Part shown: piece after piece, positions 62,379 to 64,000 of the stretch
Position numbering within the stretch: the first letter of the stretch is position 1
How the letters are laid out: each line of letters begins with the position of its first letter
Source: Sphingomonas faeni
GTDB taxonomy: Bacteria > Pseudomonadota > Alphaproteobacteria > Sphingomonadales > Sphingomonadaceae
Assembly (NCBI RefSeq): GCF_030817315.1
Contig: NZ_JAUSZF010000001.1
Location: forward strand, 976,501 to 1,040,500
DNA length: 64,000 nucleotides
Reading direction: 5' to 3'
Notes under the pieces: generated by a model
Told to the model about the DNA's origin: nothing
Seen by the model: the letters and a program-made list of their open reading frames with translations, nothing else
Databases searched by the model: none
Position numbers and translations under genes: made by a program

Positions 62379-63295
62379 TGTTCGGGCAGGAAGTCCGGGA
62401 CCGACAGATAGCGCTCGCCGGTGTCGTAGTTGAACCCGAGAACCCGAACGTTGTCAGGGAGATCGGGCAGCTTCTGGAGAATCGCTGCGAGCGTCGCCCC
62501 CGAGCTGATGCCGACCAGCATGCCCTCTTCGGTCGCCGAGCGACGCGCCATGTCCTTCGCCACCGCGGCATCGACCTCGATCACGCCGTCGAGCGCCTGG
62601 GTATGCAGGTTCACTGGGATGAAGCCTGCGCCGATGCCCTGGATCGGGTGAGGCCCGGGCTGGCCACCGGCGATCACCGGCGATGCGGCAGGCTCCACCG
62701 CGTAGACCTTGAGCGACGGCCATTCCTTCTTCAGCGCTTCGGCGACGCCGGTGATATGGCCGCCGGTGCCCACGCCGGTGATGATCACGTCGATCGGCGT
62801 ATCGCGGAAGTCGGCAAGAATTTCTTGCGCCGTCGTCGCCACATGCACGGCGATGTTCGCAGGGTTCTCGAACTGCTGTGGCATCCACGAGCCGGGCGTC
62901 TGCTCGACCAGTTCCTTGGCACGCTCGATCGCGCCCTTCATGCCTTTCTCGCGTGGGGTCAGGTCGAAGGTCGCACCATAGGCCAGCATCAAGCGGCGGC
63001 GTTCGATCGACATGCTCTCGGGCATGACGAGGACGATCTTGTAGCCCTTCACCGCGGCGACGAGCGCGAGGCCGATGCCGGTGTTGCCGCTGGTCGGCTC
63101 GATGATCGTGCCGCCGGGCTGGAGGTGGCCGTCCTTCTCAGCCGCCTCGACCATCGCGAGCGCGATGCGGTCCTTGATCGAGCCGCCGGGGTTCGACCGC
63201 TCGGATTTCACCCAAACTTCGGATTCGGGGAACAGCTTCGACAGGCGGACGTGCGGCGTGTTGCCGATCGTGTCGAGGATCGAGTTGGCCTTCAT
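62375..63295 (-). CDS. cysK: cysteine synthase A
   Basis: This PLP-dependent 306-residue enzyme forms L-cysteine from O-acetylserine and sulfide. PLP-binding Lys is in [25 protein letters not shown] contacts the substrate, [15 protein letters not shown] the PLP phosphate. It overlaps both neighbours by 4 bases, forming a short operon with the MFS gene upstream. Confidence 0.95.
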   Translation of the reverse strand: MKANSILDTIGNTPHVRLSKLFPESEVWVKSERSNPGGSIKDRIALAMVEAAEKDGHLQPGGTIIEPTSGNTGIGLALVAAVKGYKIVLVMPESMSIERRRLMLAYGATFDLTPREKGMKGAIERAKELVEQTPGSWMPQQFENPANIAVHVATTAQEILADFRDTPIDVIITGVGTGGHITGVAEALKKEWPSLKVYAVEPAASPVIAGGQPGPHPIQGIGAGFIPVNLHTQALDGVIEVDAAVAKDMARRSATEEGMLVGISSGATLAAILQKLPDLPDNVRVLGFNYDTGERYLSVPDFLPEQ

Positions 63296-64000
63296 GGCTT
63301 GGCTTCTCCGTGCTGAGGTTCGGTCTCTAGGATCTCTGGGGGATCAAAGGTTTTCGCGCGGCCTAGTTCCGGGAACAGTCGCGCCCAGCCGATCGTGATC
63401 GCAATAGCACCGACGCCGCCGAACACCACTGCGCCAACCGGGCCCAGCAGCGACGCCATCACCCCGCTCTCGAATTCGCCGAGTTCGTTCGATGCCGAAA
63501 TAGTCAACTGCGACACAGCGCTGACGCGGCCGCGCATCGCATCCGGCGTGTGGAGCTGGATCAGCGACTGGCGGACATAGACCGAGATCATGTCTGCGCC
63601 GCCTGCGACGATCAGCGCGACGAGGCTGAGGACGAAGGCGGGCTGGACGGGGATGCCGGCGATGGTGCCAGGCGCGATGCCAAGCAGGGTCACAATCGGT
63701 GTGGCGACCCCGAAGGTGAGGATCGCAAGGCCGAACACGACGACTGCGATCAACATCTTCACGCCGACGTTGGTGCTCATCGGCCGGAACGAGAACCAGA
63801 TCGCCGTGACCGCCGCGCCGATTCCCATGCCGGCCGCGAGCACGCCGAGTCCCTGTGAGCCGACGTGGAGGATGTCGCGCGAATAGACCGGCAGCAGCGA
63901 TGTCGCGCCCGCGAGCAGCACCGCGAACAGGTCCAGCGTGATTGTCGCGAGGACGAGGCGGTTGCGGCGGACATAGGTGAAGCCCTCGATGATCCGCGCG
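63292..64000 (-). CDS. MFS transporter, 5' end beyond the window
   Basis: The open frame runs off the right edge; the last ~236 codons are present. TM helices such as [37 protein letters not shown] and [20 protein letters not shown], and the motif [22 protein letters not shown], place it in the MFS_3/EntS-like branch of exporters. It overlaps the cysK start (ATGA). The substrate is unknown. Confidence 0.85.
   Translation of the reverse strand, partial: ARIIEGFTYVRRNRLVLATITLDLFAVLLAGATSLLPVYSRDILHVGSQGLGVLAAGMGIGAAVTAIWFSFRPMSTNVGVKMLIAVVVFGLAILTFGVATPIVTLLGIAPGTIAGIPVQPAFVLSLVALIVAGGADMISVYVRQSLIQLHTPDAMRGRVSAVSQLTISASNELGEFESGVMASLLGPVGAVVFGGVGAIAITIGWARLFPELGRAKTFDPPEILETEPQHGEAKP

Noticed and set aside
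1..64000. CRISPR arrays, tRNA or rRNA genes, insertion sequences, prophage
   Set aside because: No regularly spaced repeats, cloverleaf or transposase/integrase signatures seen.

Overview
This window looks like part of a chromosome from a Sphingomonas-type alphaproteobacterium. The supporting signs are the high GC content, the dense paired genes with ATGA overlaps, the three large TonB-dependent receptors, the GTTC-N7-GTTC LexA box, the FNR/FixK-type boxes, and protein families typical of sphingomonads (DUF885, the ABC-2/M1 peptidase fusion, DUF6440, DUF3325/DUF3649). The species assignment is an inference. I saw no rRNA, tRNA, CRISPR array, insertion sequence or prophage.

Region 1 (1-6.6 kb) is for low-oxygen respiration. 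A 3'-truncated cydA runs off the left edge, divergent from cydDC. A perfect FNR/FixK-type palindrome lies between them. A fatty-acid-hydroxylase-type membrane enzyme and an OmpW-like porin follow, the porin with two tandem FNR-like boxes. CydD carries an in-frame palindromic insertion of about 38 residues inside its ATPase domain; a relative of that element lies between kduI and kduD.

Region 2 (6.6-19.4 kb) looks like an iron island. It holds a PiuC-type dioxygenase, a Gly/Glu-rich small protein, a periplasmic molybdenum hydroxylase complex (triheme cytochrome c, 2Fe-2S subunit, Mo subunit), two TonB siderophore receptors sharing a Fur-like 15-mer, and a PepSY/DUF3649/DUF3325/DUF4198 iron-reduction operon.

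Region 3 (19.8-34.6 kb) is mixed housekeeping and stress: alkaline phosphatase, lipoproteins, a MarR-like regulator, a CHASE3-HAMP-GAF-GGDEF diguanylate cyclase, a Gfo/Idh/MocA oxidoreductase, an msrA gene interrupted by an amber codon at the conserved Trp, an SOS-controlled dinB-alkB pair, an epoxide hydrolase, a DUF885 peptidase and a GH130 enzyme.

Region 4 (34.6-56.2 kb) is a pectin/hexuronate utilisation locus: a very large LamG protein, an ExuT-like transporter, a fumarylacetoacetase-fold enzyme, uxaA, a LacI regulator, a truncated uxaC-like ORF, kduI, kduD, kdgK, esterases, a cupin, a SusC-like TonB receptor and a GH43 enzyme. Five copies of one LacI-type palindrome (core TGACACCGGTTACC) lie in front of its transcription units, which defines a local regulon. 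Oligo-uronides would enter through the TonB receptor, be trimmed by the secreted hydrolases and esterases, cross by ExuT, and be converted by KduI/KduD/UxaA and KdgK to KDG-6-phosphate.

Region 5 (56.3-64 kb) holds an ABC ATPase with an ABC-2 permease/M1 aminopeptidase fusion that is split by a single-base frameshift, a SleB-like cell-wall hydrolase, cysK and the 3' part of an MFS transporter cut by the right edge.
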